Below are positions 45,121-56,246 of a stretch of 61,220 bases of DNA, piece by piece. The translations under genes and the position numbers were made by a program. The stretch is taken from contig MNCI01026477.1 in the NCBI GenBank assembly GCA_015680685.1, forward strand, positions 14,695 through 75,914, written 5' to 3'. Position 1 is the stretch's first letter. Each line of letters starts with the position of its first letter. This stretch comes from Gnetum montanum. Taxonomy: Eukaryota; Streptophyta; Gnetopsida; Gnetales; Gnetaceae. A model generated the notes under the pieces. That model saw nothing but the letters and a program-made list of their open reading frames with translations. It did no database searches and was not told where the DNA came from.

Positions 45121-46296
45121 TCAACCACTTATGATTCTTTCCATCCTCCTACAAGTGAGCAAGCACCACCCTTACGCCTTTCCTATACCATGTGGACAAG
45201 AATATTGCAATCCAAAAATGGAGCACTTACCATCAATTCAGCCTTTAGAGCACTTGTCGCATCGTCATCCCTTGGCATTTTACTAGTTTTTTAAACACCT
45301 AAAACTAGCATGGCCTTGAAGCACTCACAATGTCTTCACTCCCTACATTTGATTTTCATTTCATGTTTTGTGATTTTCTTATCTTCTCAAAGTTGTATTT
45401 GTAGGATGAATCCCTAAGGTGGTTGTGCATAGACACATCTCATCGCAGTGAGAAGTCACCACATCACTTCGATGTATACAATTGAAGTAGCTTAGCCTAT
45501 CAAGAGTGCACATCTCTACTACCCCATTATATCCTACCTACATCCATCCCTTTGTCTCAATACTCTTGCATTCCCCTTCATAGTCAAAATTACAAATTCC
45601 TTTGATGTAAACATGCTATAACCACATGCCATCCTCTGCAAGTCAAACTATAAAACCTAAGGTAGACATAACATTAGTTGTCTCATGGGGAGCCTCTATT
45701 TGCTAATCAAAGCCTAGGTAGATGTAACACAAGTCATCCTAGGAAGAAAACACCTATCCTACAGATGCAACATAGTTTTGTAAGCCTTAAAGAACCACCA
45801 ATCCAGTGGCATGTATAGCATTTAGCAAAGTGTAGAGCCCAAAGAAGGCTCACCCCACAACAAAAAATAAACAAAAAAGGTAAAAAAAACAAAAAAAGAA
45901 GAAGAAAAGAGCAGATCCCCAAGAAAATCCACAACACTACAATTTCACAAATAGTCCAACCTTGAATCCACATTGACTCTCTCATGAGCATTCTGACAAG
46001 AGCTCAATGTTTTTAAGAGCAAGCCACCTTAGTGCCATGGTCATCATTAGTCATGCTAACTCCATAACTTGCATCATAACACCTTATTTATATTTCATCT
46101 TCCCTTTTATCCCTAGCATATTATCTACACTTTCTGCTCCCAACATACTACTATTCACGACACTCTTGAGCATAGTGTAGTGACATCCAACCATGCATGG
46201 AAGAGTGATGTTGGTGCTAGGTTTGCTATGTTATTTTGTCATTGTTTGTCAATGTCTCTAGGAAAACTCCTTCAGACATCAATAGAAAAGGATCAA
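45121..46296 (+). other. element D 3' non-coding region
   Basis: No gene found. It ends in CAATAGAAAAGGATCAA, a weak polypurine tract directly before the 3' LTR at 46297. Confidence 0.5.
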
Positions 46297-47629
46297 TGAA
46301 ACACCACCAAATTTGGAATACAACATCTCTACCATAAATTTGCCTAAGTGTTAGCACAAGGCCACTTTTGAAAATTTTTTTGAAGTGTTGGAACTATGCT
46401 CTCCACTATCTCACAGCATAGTTAGCCTAGTGGAGAGTGTAGTTAGCTCCAAAGACTATTTTTTGGCAATTTTGTCTAAGTGTCATCACGAAGCAAGAAG
46501 TTGCAAATTTTTCTAAGTGTTGAGACTACACTCTCCACTACCCCAGAGGCCTCCACTACGAAGAAAGAAGTTGCAAATTTTTTCTAAGTGAGCACACAGC
46601 CATATTTTANCTCCAAAGTTACATTTTTAGGTACATTGTGATCCTCTTAACACATGTACATGTAATTGGTAGCATAGTCACAATCTTGTAATCTCATAGA
46701 GTTTGTCAAAGAATAGTAGAGCATAACACCATTACCCTTAGTAAATAGCATAGTTGGGTGATAGCATAGTCCCAACCATCCCACTACCACATGGTAATCT
46801 TTCCATGTTTCATGCTAACCTTAGGCCTATAAATACCCTAGCCCTCTACATTTTAGGGGTTGATGAATTTTGGGTGTTGGAAAATTTAAAAGTTGGCATT
46901 ATGGCAAGTTAGCATTTTGGCAAAGTAAGAGTTAGCATTTGTTGAAGTTGCAGATAAACAAAGCCCCATTGCAGCTCCACCATAGCCCAACAAAACACCG
47001 CAACACATAATACACTATGATGGCCAACTTGGTAGGCACAAACACCATAGCAATCACCAGTCTTCATGGCCAAACACCTTTGAGACTGTGACTATGCTCT
47101 CCACTATGCCTATTGTACACCACGTACCTTCTAACCTCTTTTTGTGTTAACTACACTCAACCCCATTTGGGGTGGTGTTCTGTTTCTCTATCTTACATTT
47201 TTCATAGTTTCTTGGCATTTTTCATTTTTTTTAATGTGTAGTCATGTTACAGCAACACTTGGGTGGCAGTATTTGCACGTCGACACTATCATTTTTTCCA
47301 AAACGCTTAACTACTCTTGCACCCTTGGGCACCCACGACTACACTCTACATCGTTAACACCATTGACATTGTCAACACCACTGATATTATCAACACCATT
47401 AACATCATTTGAACACTTAGCATCATTTTGCATTAGCATTACGGCTAACCACACTACATCGCAATTGCACCTAGCACCCCAGTTGCATTTGGTAAGGTCC
47501 TTGTTTGATCGATAAGATCATTTAGGGCATCCCGTCTCTGCATCCAATAGGCCCTTGCATAGACATAGGGTTAGGCTATGTGCCTATGAACCCCTTAATG
47601 CTCTAGCCACCAACATTTTTGTTGCTACA
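46297..47629 (+). repeat. element D 3' LTR (1,333 bp, internally shortened)
   Basis: TGAAACACCACCAAATTTGG to GTTGCTACA. It aligns with the 5' LTR, but lacks most hairpin units, has a broken join around 46550, and a single N at 46610 where the 5' LTR has more sequence. TATAAATA at 46828-46835. Confidence 0.85.
46610..46610. other. single N at a probable sequence join
   Basis: Left of the N the sequence matches 38860-38873 of the 5' LTR; right of it the sequence matches from about 39109. About 235 bases present in the other LTR are skipped exactly at the N. Confidence 0.8.
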
Positions 47630-47634
47630 TCTAG

Positions 47635-48560
47635 CATCATATCTACACTGATTCAACCATGTTGCCAAAGAGGTAGCTGCAATTACGATTGAATTCAAAA
47701 TTAAAGAAGGTCAACAAAGATAAAATCAAACAACTCCTCAAGGCAGGCTTCATCTAGCCCATTACGAATAGCAAGTGGGTAAGCCAACTAGTGATAATGC
47801 CAAAGAAAGATGCAAGTGGTGGGTTTGTATTGTTTTCAAGTTTTTGAACATAACAATGATCAAAGATCACTTCCCTTTGCCATTTATGGATTAGGTGTCG
47901 AAAACCATTTCTGGGCATTACTACTTTAGCTTTCTCAATTATTATAGTGGTTATAACCAAATTTAGATTATGCCAAAATACTAAGCCAAAACCACATTCA
48001 CAATTTCTTGGGAAACTTTTCCTTATTAAAAGATGCCATTTGGCATGTTCAATGCCCATGCCACATTCCAATGCCTAGTGTTGAGCATTTTTTAGTAATA
48101 GATGGGTGAAATTATTCATGGATGACTTCTTGACCTATGGGGCTACATTTATGTAAGACCTAGATAATCTTCAGCAATTGCTCAAAAGATTTGTGGAGAT
48201 CAATGTTCGATTCATTTAGTATAAAGTCCATATGATGATCTAGGACGACATTGTGTTGGGCCAAAGAATCTCATAACCAAGAATTGAGGTTGAACTTAAA
48301 AATATTAGGGTTGTTCAAGAAATTACCCATCAACCAAAAATTGTAAAAGATGTCCAATCATTTTTTTGATACACTGGTTACTACCAATGATTTATAGAGA
48401 ATTTCTCTAAGATCACAAAACCATTGGTCAAGCTAACAAAGAAAGATGTTCCATTTGTTTGGGCCAAGGAATGTAAAAATGCATTCCACCAGTTCAAGGA
48501 GAAACTCATAGAAACTCTAATTCTATGAGAACCAAACTCAGTTAGACCATTTCAAGTCAT
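47635..48560 (+). pseudogene. element C reverse transcriptase
   Basis: Resumes after D with IYTDSTMLPKR-like text, then MPKKDASGG, and near 48110 LFMDDFLTYGATF, the FMDD form of the YVDD catalytic box with both aspartates kept. Thumb-region wording follows (FIENFSKITKPLVKLTKKD). Many stops and frameshifts. It aligns along its length with B's RT. Confidence 0.7.
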
Positions 48561-48603
48561 GATGAATGCATTAAATAATTCCTTGAGAACCATGCTTACA
48601 TAG

Positions 48604-48900
48604 TTGAATAATCAAAAATTTTCTTATTACATCTACTATGCAAGACAAAGCATTATGAATGCACAACTAAATTACACCACCGTAGAAAAAGAAATGATGG
48701 CAGTGGTGTTTACCTTAAAGAAATTTAAGCACTATGTGCTTGGATACAAGGTTTTCATATACATGGACCACAATGATGTTCATTTCTTGATGAATAATCC
48801 AACAGTGAGCCCCCGTGTCATATGGTGGCTAGTGATCTTATAGGAATTTGATCTTATTATGGTAGATTGAAAGAAAACTAAGAATGTGATCATTAACCAC
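48604..48900 (+). pseudogene. element C RNase H
   Basis: A 79-codon open frame with YYARQSIMNAQLNYTTVEKE, MMAVVFTLKKFKHYVLGYKV and FIYMDHNDVHFL. This is the RNase H signature of Ty3/gypsy pol, with E and D catalytic positions visible. It is better preserved than B's copy. Confidence 0.75.
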
Positions 48901-49139
48901 TTTTCTCAATTGAGATGGGACAACAATGAGAAGGAAAGCCCACTATTTGATCAATTTCTTTACAAACTCCTCTTTGCTAGGACTATAGTTGAACAATTTC
49001 CCACTGAGCCTAAATGGTACGAGGGCATTCTCACCTATCTTCTCAATTAAGAGATGCCACAAGAGTTAGACTGTAGGAAAAAATAACAGTTTCTTCACTA
49101 GGTAAGATGCTTGATAAAGATCAATGATCACCTCTAAAA

Positions 49140-50097
49140 GGTATGTGCCAATCACCTGGTTTGTTGGTGTGTCCCTAATGCTGATCAACTACATATTTTC
49201 CAAGACACTCATGAGGATGATTGTGGGGTCCACTATGTAGCAAGATGCATGGCCATTAAGATCCTAATGGAAGGATATTACTGGCCAATAATTTTTAGGG
49301 ATGCTCACCAATTTTTTAGCTCTTATAAATGTTGCCAACACAATGGTGAAATGACCACTTGTATGGAGGATCTTCACTAGTGGATCCAACCACTAAAACC
49401 CTTCAACATCTAGTGCATTGACATCATGGGTTTCATCACACCCATGTCAAATGAAAAGATGTACATCATATTCATTATTAACTATTATATGAAATGGGTA
49501 GAAGTAGTAACCATCATTGACTATACATCTTCTACTACTACCAGGTTTGTACAACAAAATGTTGTAAATAGGTTTGGTGTGCCACATGCATTAATTTCTA
49601 ATAATGAAACTCACTTTATAAGGACTACCTTTTGGAAGCTCATGCAACACTTGGGGGTTGAGCATAAATTAACAACACCTTATTATCCCCAATCCAATAG
49701 TTAGGTTGAAGTTACAAATAGAGAAATCACTAAGATCTTAATGAGAACATTTAGCAAATATAAGAGAGATTGGAGCACGAGACTCAACAATGTCCTTTGG
49801 ACCTATCGTTCCACCTAGAAGCTCCCTATAGGTTACTCTCCCTATGAGCTAGTGTACAGAAAATTGGCAATTCTTCCTATTTAATCCAAGCTCCATACAA
49901 TTTCAACAACCTATGACCTTGACCTTAACTTAAGTTTAGCATAAAAAGAAAGATTAATGAATCTCAACCTACTAGACAAAAATCAGTTGGTGGCCTTGTC
50001 ATCTAACAAGTTGCAGAAGGCATTTAACAAAAAATTCTATGACCCTCGAATTAGAAGAGTCAAATTTCAACTAGGAGATAAGGTCCTTTACTAGAAC
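49140..50097 (+). pseudogene. element C integrase, cut by insertion F
   Basis: An HHCC finger relic lies near 49190-49350 (Cys/His positions partly changed: HEDDCGVHY, CKCCQ). The core follows at 49426-49704: MGFITPMSNEKMYIIFIINY, VVNRFGVPHALISNNETHF (the second catalytic Asp is Asn) and LTTPYYPQSNS. The GYSPYELVY segment and KKFYDPRIRRVKFQLGDKVL follow up to the insertion point at 50097. Confidence 0.75.
50093..50097. repeat. target-site duplication of insertion F, AGAAC
   Basis: AGAAC at 50093-50097 and again at 53620-53624. C's integrase frame continues across the empty site (CTAGAACCCCACA), as in element B (TAGAACCCCACA near 26575). Confidence 0.9.
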
Positions 50098-51839
50098 TGT
50101 TGGCGACTATTTGGGATGCGACTGCCAACGAGTGTCCTTAAACAGGATTTAGGTGCTTGCTAGTCTCTAGCAACACCAAGGCCCGGATACCTCCAAATAG
50201 ACTCAGTAGTTAATGTGAGTATGTGTGTGTGCTGTTGCTATATGCGGTTGTGAAAAATGAAAACAATTGCATTGTCTGTAAACTAAAAATGACTTATCTT
50301 AGAGAGATTTAGCCAACTTTGCCAAGTACTGTGAGTTGTTGAGAGTTCCTATTTTGTTCAATTGCCTAGTCTATGCGGTCCTTATAATACCTACTTGTAA
50401 CAAATAAAATTTTGCAAAAACATTTGAGCACAACTCCGCAAATCTACTTCTAATTTTCCCTAGAGAAAGAAATAGTTCTAGAAGAAAACTAGAAATAGAG
50501 CAAGATTCAATGGAAATAGACAAAAAAGAAAGTAGATTTGTGTTGACCTCAAATGTGTAAACAAGGTAAAATGATACAAGTAAACACTTCATAATAAAGC
50601 TATCCAAAATTCAATAACTACAAATTGTTCAAACTTCCAAGGCTCAAATAAGCAATTTTTTCAAGACAATCCTACTATGCTACCAAAAATTTGTTGCGTA
50701 AACTATCACGTACAAGACTCCATTTTGGCTAGATAATGGATGTCAACAATTGCATTCAACAGAACCTTCAAAAGACTTGACAATTTCTGATTGAAATACC
50801 ACGAAGATTCACTTTAAAGATAGAAAGAAGCTATTCTGGTCCCATCAAAATACCAAATATTTTCTGAACCCTCTTAACTATTGAATCATTCAATGGCTTG
50901 ACTACATGTAGAGGCTATCTTACAACAATCTCAATAGTAGTTTTTATACGTTGCACAATAACCAAATTCACTACTAAAATGCTCTTAAGGCTTTCAAACA
51001 CAAGCGCTTCTATGGAAAAAGTTTAATAGAAATTTATTTCATGTAATAAGAAATAATAAGACCAATCTAAAAATCCAAAAATTACTTACCAAGGATGATA
51101 CTATCTAAACCACTAGCTAAACAATTTAAACAAAATAAAAAACAATAAGCATAACTCACAGGACTATGACAAAGAGGCTGAAATCCTTTCTTTAGCAAGT
51201 CATCTTACAAGCAATCTTTCACAATGTCTTCTATACAATGCTCTTCCCAAGAGTTCCAAGTGTCTCCAAGTGAGAGCCCAAAGTGTGTTTTTTGGTCTTA
51301 CCCCTGAAGCCTTTTTATAGGGTTCAAAAGGTAGTTACATATTCAAAAATATCTTAGCTAACTACTCTCCCAAGTAACTTGCCCAACAAGTTAGGAGATT
51401 ACTTGCCCAACAAGTTAGGTAAGTTACAAAAATTCTGGGTGGTTGTAACCACCATAGAGATAAAAAAGGCTAGGGTTGACAAGTGGCCTTTTTAGTTGCC
51501 AAATGTCTTCATGGTAATCAAAATTAAAATTAGTTACAAATATCATAGTTGTAACTATCATAGGAAGTTACAACTTCCATATGAATAAAAGGGATAATAG
51601 CCAAATGTCCCCTTTATATAGGATATTACACAAATATCCCATAACTTTCTTTTCCTTTTTTAATCATAAGTAAATATAAAATTTGTCCTAGGAGAAAATT
51701 AAAATTTAACATGACCACTTTCACCATAGTGGAATTATGCACCCTTTGAATCTTGATTATGGTCATCAGAAAATAATTTTTCAGAATCTTGGTTAAAACC
51801 AATCATTTTAATTTCCAAATAGCTTTGTTTAGATACGTA

Positions 51840-52330
51840 TCATCTGTTTATCAGGTGTTGCTCGATGGTCATGCCTTCCACTATCCACAATTCTATTTTA
51901 CTCACCGTCACAAGTGCAGCAGCTGCAGCAAAGAGGCCAAGATCAAAGCCAAAGTCATGGGTCAGCAACACAAGCAGGTTCAAGGCTGGAGGCTCATTCC
52001 CCTGACATCCAACAACAAGCACATCCTTTCTAGGTCACGCATCGACAAAAGGATCAACCCTAACCCTAGTAGAAATGGCTGGCCGCGGAGCGTCATTCTA
52101 CAAAATTCTCGATCTTTCGCCTCTAGTGCCCCCCACAACATATTTCTGGCCGCTGCTCACTCTTGAACTCTGTCAGCTCGCAATGCTAGTGTAGGAAGAT
52201 GATCGTGCCATCAATCGAGAATGACAGGCACTACTGGTCTATTTGGAAAAATGTTAGCGTCATGCAGATTTCTTGTCAGAACCCTCACAGAACCACAGTG
52301 TGGATTTGGATCAAACACAGTGATTCAACA
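51840..52330 (+). pseudogene. GC-richer gene-like island in F, unrecognised
   Basis: The island is clearly GC-richer than its surroundings. In one plus frame, from ATG at 52075, it reads MAGRGASFYKILDLSPLVPP, then TTYFWPLLTLELCQLAMLV, a stop, EDDRAINRE, a stop (TGA), QALLVYLEKC, a stop, and RHADFLSEPSQNH. The frame is coherent across three stops, as in a decayed exon. Upstream, the same general frame has an Ala-rich run and KRPRSKPKSW. I do not recognise the family. It is on the opposite strand to the AUGMIN6 fragment, so the two captures are probably independent. Confidence 0.4.
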
Positions 52331-52754
52331 CATGAACATTATTTTTGCTTCCGATTTTAAGCAAAGCAAATCCTTGTTTCGGATCTGTTCCACCTGAGCT
52401 TTTCTTTGCTTTGTTTTGTTCTATGTAGTAGTTTTCTTCTGGCAGTAGTTTTGTGTAGGGTTTCTGTGGTAGTTTACATTGTCGGCATAGGCAACGAAGG
52501 AAACACTTATTACATGTTATAGCTTGGTAGTAGATATGCGATCATTCTAACCCTTGCAAACGCTCTTCTGCTTCCTCCATCCTGGTGTATCTTTTATCTC
52601 TGGTATTGTAGTTTCATCAACCCTATTTTCTTGGATCATCTGTAGTGTGTTGAGTATCATAAATGAAATCCCTTGAGCACTCCTTCATTTACTATTGCAC
52701 TTTTGCAACCACTCTCATAACAGCCACATATATTGGTTCAAACATGGCCATCTC

Positions 52755-53410
52755 CTAGTGTTCACTATGTGTAATTAAATCTTCTATAGGTCCTGAAGCT
52801 AATTCTTCATGCTAATCTGTATACATCAATAGGCAATTCCAAAAGATGTGTTGCTTTTTGAACCGATATAACTTTCTGATGCAATGAAAGGTATTTGCCA
52901 CATTATCTTTCAATATCATCATCCATTTCAGATTTGAAATCTTTGCACTCCTGAATTTTATCCAAATCTTACTATAGATAGGCCTCTTTAGTACATAGAG
53001 AACGATACTCAGTGGTCATGTCATGTGCTAAATTAGACCACATTGCTTCCCTCTAAACAACCATAGATGCATTTTTCTAAGAAACGCCTTCGTTCAAGAG
53101 CTATCTTAGCCTTTGTCGCTATGAGTAGTGCAAAAGCATGTGTACTCTGATTTACCATGTCTATTAATGAGGCTGGAAGTGGATTACAAGTAGCATCAGC
53201 CGTAAATGTACGTTTATGAACTTCATGCAGGGCATGGGCTAAAAGTTGCCATAACAGTTCAACAAATCTGTGCCCATAGCATAGTGCAAGCAATGACACT
53301 CTTGAGTTGCTTCTAGGCAAGGCTCCTTATGATTCTAACTCATTTATGGTCCTTTGGACAATCTTATGAAAGTCATGAGACTATGCTAAATTAAAAATAG
53401 GCAATTTCTG
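52755..53410 (-). pseudogene. AUG6-like: AUGMIN subunit 6 gene fragment captured in F
   Basis: Minus-strand wording matches plant AUGMIN subunit 6, part of the eight-subunit complex that recruits gamma-tubulin to existing microtubules in spindle and phragmoplast. In order: LPIFNLA.SHDFHKIVQ, then the open frame 53320-53033 with [45 protein letters not shown] and [13 protein letters not shown] frameshift leads to [23 protein letters not shown], two stops, KATHL, and finally HEELASGPIEDLI. About 215 codons of a protein of roughly 740. Stops and at least two frameshifts; not functional. Just before the first block, GAGCAG may be an intron acceptor, which would imply genomic rather than cDNA capture. 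Confidence 0.75.
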
Positions 53411-53619
53411 CTCATGACACCAAGATGGATAATTCCCTGTAAATGTAGCTACAATATCTAGGATATGCCATTCCAACTTCATGGTCAGTTAACTGTTGCA
53501 GAATTATTCATGGGAAAGAGCATAATCCTCCTTGAACAGTTTCAGTTCATTAGGATTCTATACCTCACCATTCTCAAATAAGTCCACTTGTTCCATGAAA
53601 TGGTCAAAATGTGCCAACA

Positions 53620-53852
53620 AGAACCCCACACGTGCCACAATGAATTAGGCCTCCAAACACTATGGGAGTACCCTTATATTATTTTCAAATCCTTTCCTTC
53701 TAAGGCCATGTTGATATACAAACTTGAGAGCCTAGACAAGAAACTGATCAACATGTAATAAATTAAACCTTTCCATGAGTATAAGGAAGCCAATGGTTGC
53801 AACACCTTCTTGGATGTGCAACCACACTCAAATTTTCTAATCTCCTCCTTAA
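53620..53852 (+). pseudogene. element C pol C-terminal tail after F
   Basis: Continues from AGAACCCCACA and aligns with B 26575-26790 (GAGCCTAGACAAGAAACTG and AAACCTTTCCATGA blocks). No long frame is left. Confidence 0.6.
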
Positions 53853-55694
53853 AACTTAGTCGTGAGGGAAATTTCCATCCATGCTAATCATATAAATGGC
53901 TCCTTAGTTCTTTTTTCTATTTTTTGTTTTATACTTTCTTGTTTTTACATCCTTTTGGCTTTTCTACTTTTTACTATTTATAACATTTTTTTATTTTACA
54001 AAATTGTTAATATGTTTTATTTTTCTTAAATGTGTTACAATATCTTGTATATTTTTCTTTATTTTGGTGTGATTTTCTTATTGTTTTCTAATAATAACAT
54101 GCTTTATTGCCAAAAGGATACAATGCGGTTTGCTTGATGTGGACATGTGCTATTTGGTTTTTTGATTATTAGTGTCTAGATTGTAGCTTTGAATTTTGTT
54201 ATTAATAACTAAGACATGGTTTCTTTTTCATGAAATGGGTAGTGAGTTCATGTCATCCACCAATCCACAAACTCTATGGTGCTTTTGGTTCTGGAAGTAT
54301 GAGGTCTCTTTCCTTAATAAACCTTTAACAAAATTGTAACCTTGGTAGTTTCTGGACTTGGAAGTGATTTAAGGATTTGAACAAGGTGTAACTTTAAGGG
54401 GACTCAATACTCTTTGTACCCTTCTACTTGGATACATGAGTGTTTTCATGGATTTCTTACTATTCTGTGTTGACCAATAATAGGAAGTTGAATAAGTCTT
54501 TTGCATGGTGTGGTTTCCATTTCATTAATAATAATAATAATAATAAATGATAAAAATTTAAAACACACCCCTTAGACAAAATAACAGGCTACAAGCACTA
54601 GTTATGAGACTCGAAAGACATGTTACCCATGCCTAAAGGTCCCCTCTAAATAAGGCTCTTTCTCACTTCCTACTTCTCTTTTCTTCTCCATAAGGAATAA
54701 TGATTAGCACTCTTATGTCTCAAGGGAATGGAATAGTCTTAGAGTGGTAATGCAAATTCACCACACATGGTTGGTTTTGATATGGACTAAGGATGGATTT
54801 TATTAAGTCATTTAACCACAAAATTCATGAGGGACTTCATGTGACCTTAACTGGGAACTCCATTCCATTTTCTCTCTCTCATCCATCTATGCTTTCCTTA
54901 CTTTACCTCATTGCTAGTGTTCATGTCCTTGTTCAATGTATTGGTTTGATATGTTGAAATTCTTAGGTAGTTTCTTCTAGGTTCTCATACTTACCTTTTT
55001 GTAACCATTAATCACCCATGGGGCTCATGGACTCCTTGGTTTGAGGTTATGCAAGGGCAACAAAGGACATGTGCCTACTTTGGGGAGGATCAACTTACAT
55101 ACCTTTTGGTTGGGATAGTTAAGTTCTTTATCCTTAGGCATTCTCCCAAATCAAATCCATTTGTGTGCCCCATTAATGACCTCCAATTGTGCACATATTC
55201 ACAACATTTTTTAATAAAAGCCTATTTTTTGTTGTTGTGAATTCTTTAAACCTCTTCAAGAATTTCATCATGTTTGGGCTTTTTAGAATTTAATGATGAA
55301 CCTCCTAGCCATTTCACCCCATTTTTCAATATTCCCAATACCAAAGGTATGCTTTATGTCATGGGGGCCACTCAAGTTTTTCTTTTATGGCCAACTATTT
55401 TTTTCAAATTTTTCTAACTCCCACAAAGGTTTAACTAAGAACTAACACTAACATCATTAATCCATGAAGTTAAATCCTTTTAATGAACTTTGATAGCAAC
55501 AAAAATCAAATACTGTTAAAAGAATCAATCCACCATAATCACAACCTAGCCAAGTGTAACTACTAATGAGACAAGGTACCTAAAAACTATAAGTTATATG
55601 CTACACACTAATTCATGATTTTTTTGTGATTGCAAAAGAAAGTGTGGACTGGAAGAAAAACTATCTTCACCAAGGAATAAGTAGCAACACCATG
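53853..55694 (+). other. element C 3' non-coding region
   Basis: Starts at the decayed polypurine motif (CTTAGTCGTGAGGGAAATTT) and aligns block by block with B 26835-27760 and A's 3' region (TTTGGGGAGGA block near 55080). An AAT microsatellite lies at 54523-54547. E inserts at 55694 within the CTTCACCAAGGA...ACACCATG stretch that B also has. Confidence 0.6.
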
Positions 55695-55800
55695 TGAAAC
55701 ACCACAAAAATCTGTGAGTTTAGCATCTGTCCGACAAGAAGCAGATCCCCATAACCCACAGGCCAATCTTGGAAGTCGAAACATCTGGTTAAGTGTTGTG

Positions 55801-55930
55801 CCAGCGTCTACACCCAGCGTCTACGCCCAGCGTTCACACCCAGCGTCTACGCCCAGCATTCACGCCCAGCATCTACGCCCAGCGTCTATGCTCCGCGTCT
55901 ACTCCCAGCATTCACGCCCAGCGTCTACGC
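55801..55930. repeat. ten-copy 13-bp tandem repeat, CCAGCGTCTACGC
   Basis: Ten consecutive 13-bp units from 55801 to 55930. The consensus CCAGCGTCTACGC is exact in units 2, 4 and 10; others differ mainly by CG to CA/TG or TC/CT swaps. The lack of stop words makes spurious long frames here. Confidence 0.95.
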
Positions 55931-56048
55931 CCAGCTCTCCAGCGTACATGCCCCGGTACGACAGAGGCACATGCTCGACGACAGGATTTCCAATGGCAAC
56001 ATGAAGATTACACCGAAGAGCAAGGATTGAAGCAAGTGGACATCCTTC

Positions 56049-56160
56049 GGCGTATACGCCCAACATTCACCAGCATATACGCCCCAGCGTATATGCCAGC
56101 ATCTATCCGTCTACGCTCAGCGTATACGCCGGCCTGTTGTATAATGTATACGCCCGGCGT
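56049..56160. repeat. GCGTATACGC palindromes in E LTR
   Basis: GGCGTATACGCC at 56049-56060 is a perfect 12-nt palindrome. Related GCATATACGC, GCGTATATGC, GCGTATACGC and GGCGTATAT words follow to 56160, just upstream of the TATA box. Confidence 0.9.
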
Positions 56161-56238
56161 ATATCATGTTTCTAAATTGTAATGCCCAGTCTACACGCCA
56201 CGTGTCTTCCCGTCCGCTTTTCCCAGTAACCCTATCCC

Positions 56239-56246
56239 TATAAATA
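56239..56246 (+). promoter_or_regulatory. E LTR TATA box (TATAAATA)
   Basis: CCTATAAATAGCCC follows the repeat and palindrome block, as in the A, H and B LTRs. Transcription would start some 30 bases on, making the downstream LTR part R/U5. Confidence 0.65.

Larger units (their letters stand above)
38191..47629 (+). mobile_element. element D: Tat-like gag-pro LTR retrotransposon without pol, inside C
   Basis: The 9.4-kb element has LTRs at 38191-40109 and 46297-47629, primer-like site at 40115, decayed gag (41460-42050), zinc-knuckle relic and repeat domain (42255-42800), protease (about 43480-43970), then 2.3 kb of non-coding tandem repeats to a purine-rich AGAAAAGGATCAA before the 3' LTR. 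LTR ends, primer site, gag and protease all match element E. No RT, RNase H or integrase appears between protease and 3' LTR. Stops throughout; old insertion. Confidence 0.85.
50098..53619 (-). mobile_element. insertion F: 3.5-kb LTR-like element carrying gene fragments
   Basis: Bounded by TGTTGGC and GCCAACA (7-bp perfect inverted ends of TG...CA type) and an exact AGAAC duplication. A 5-bp duplication with TG/CA ends suits an LTR element or solo LTR better than a DNA transposon. No internal second copy of the ends was found, so it looks like one very long LTR or a large non-coding derivative. On minus a TATAAAAAGG box lies near 51310-51320, suggesting minus orientation. It carries an AUGMIN6 fragment and a GC-rich gene-like island. 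Confidence 0.7.
35121..55694 (+). mobile_element. element C: gag-pro-pol Athila-like element, nested host for D, F and E
   Basis: Collinear pieces of one element: gag 35121-36960, protease 37216-37690, pre-RT 37861-38190, [D], RT 47635-48560, RNase H 48604-48900, integrase 49140-50097, [F], pol end 53620-53800, polypurine-like motif 53853-53872, 3' non-coding region to 55694, then E. It is the only member of the A/B/H family here that retains all domains, so it approximates the autonomous parent layout. Neither LTR is visible: the 5' end is lost, and E's LTR starts before C's 3' LTR would be reached. Confidence 0.75.

Noticed and set aside
55801-55930. CRISPR-like direct repeats
   Set aside because: The units are contiguous with no spacers and this is plant nuclear DNA; a tandem repeat.
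55714-56182. Open frames of 96-129 codons in E's LTR
   Set aside because: They come from the 13-bp repeat, which lacks stop words in every frame; no protein pattern beyond the repeated unit.
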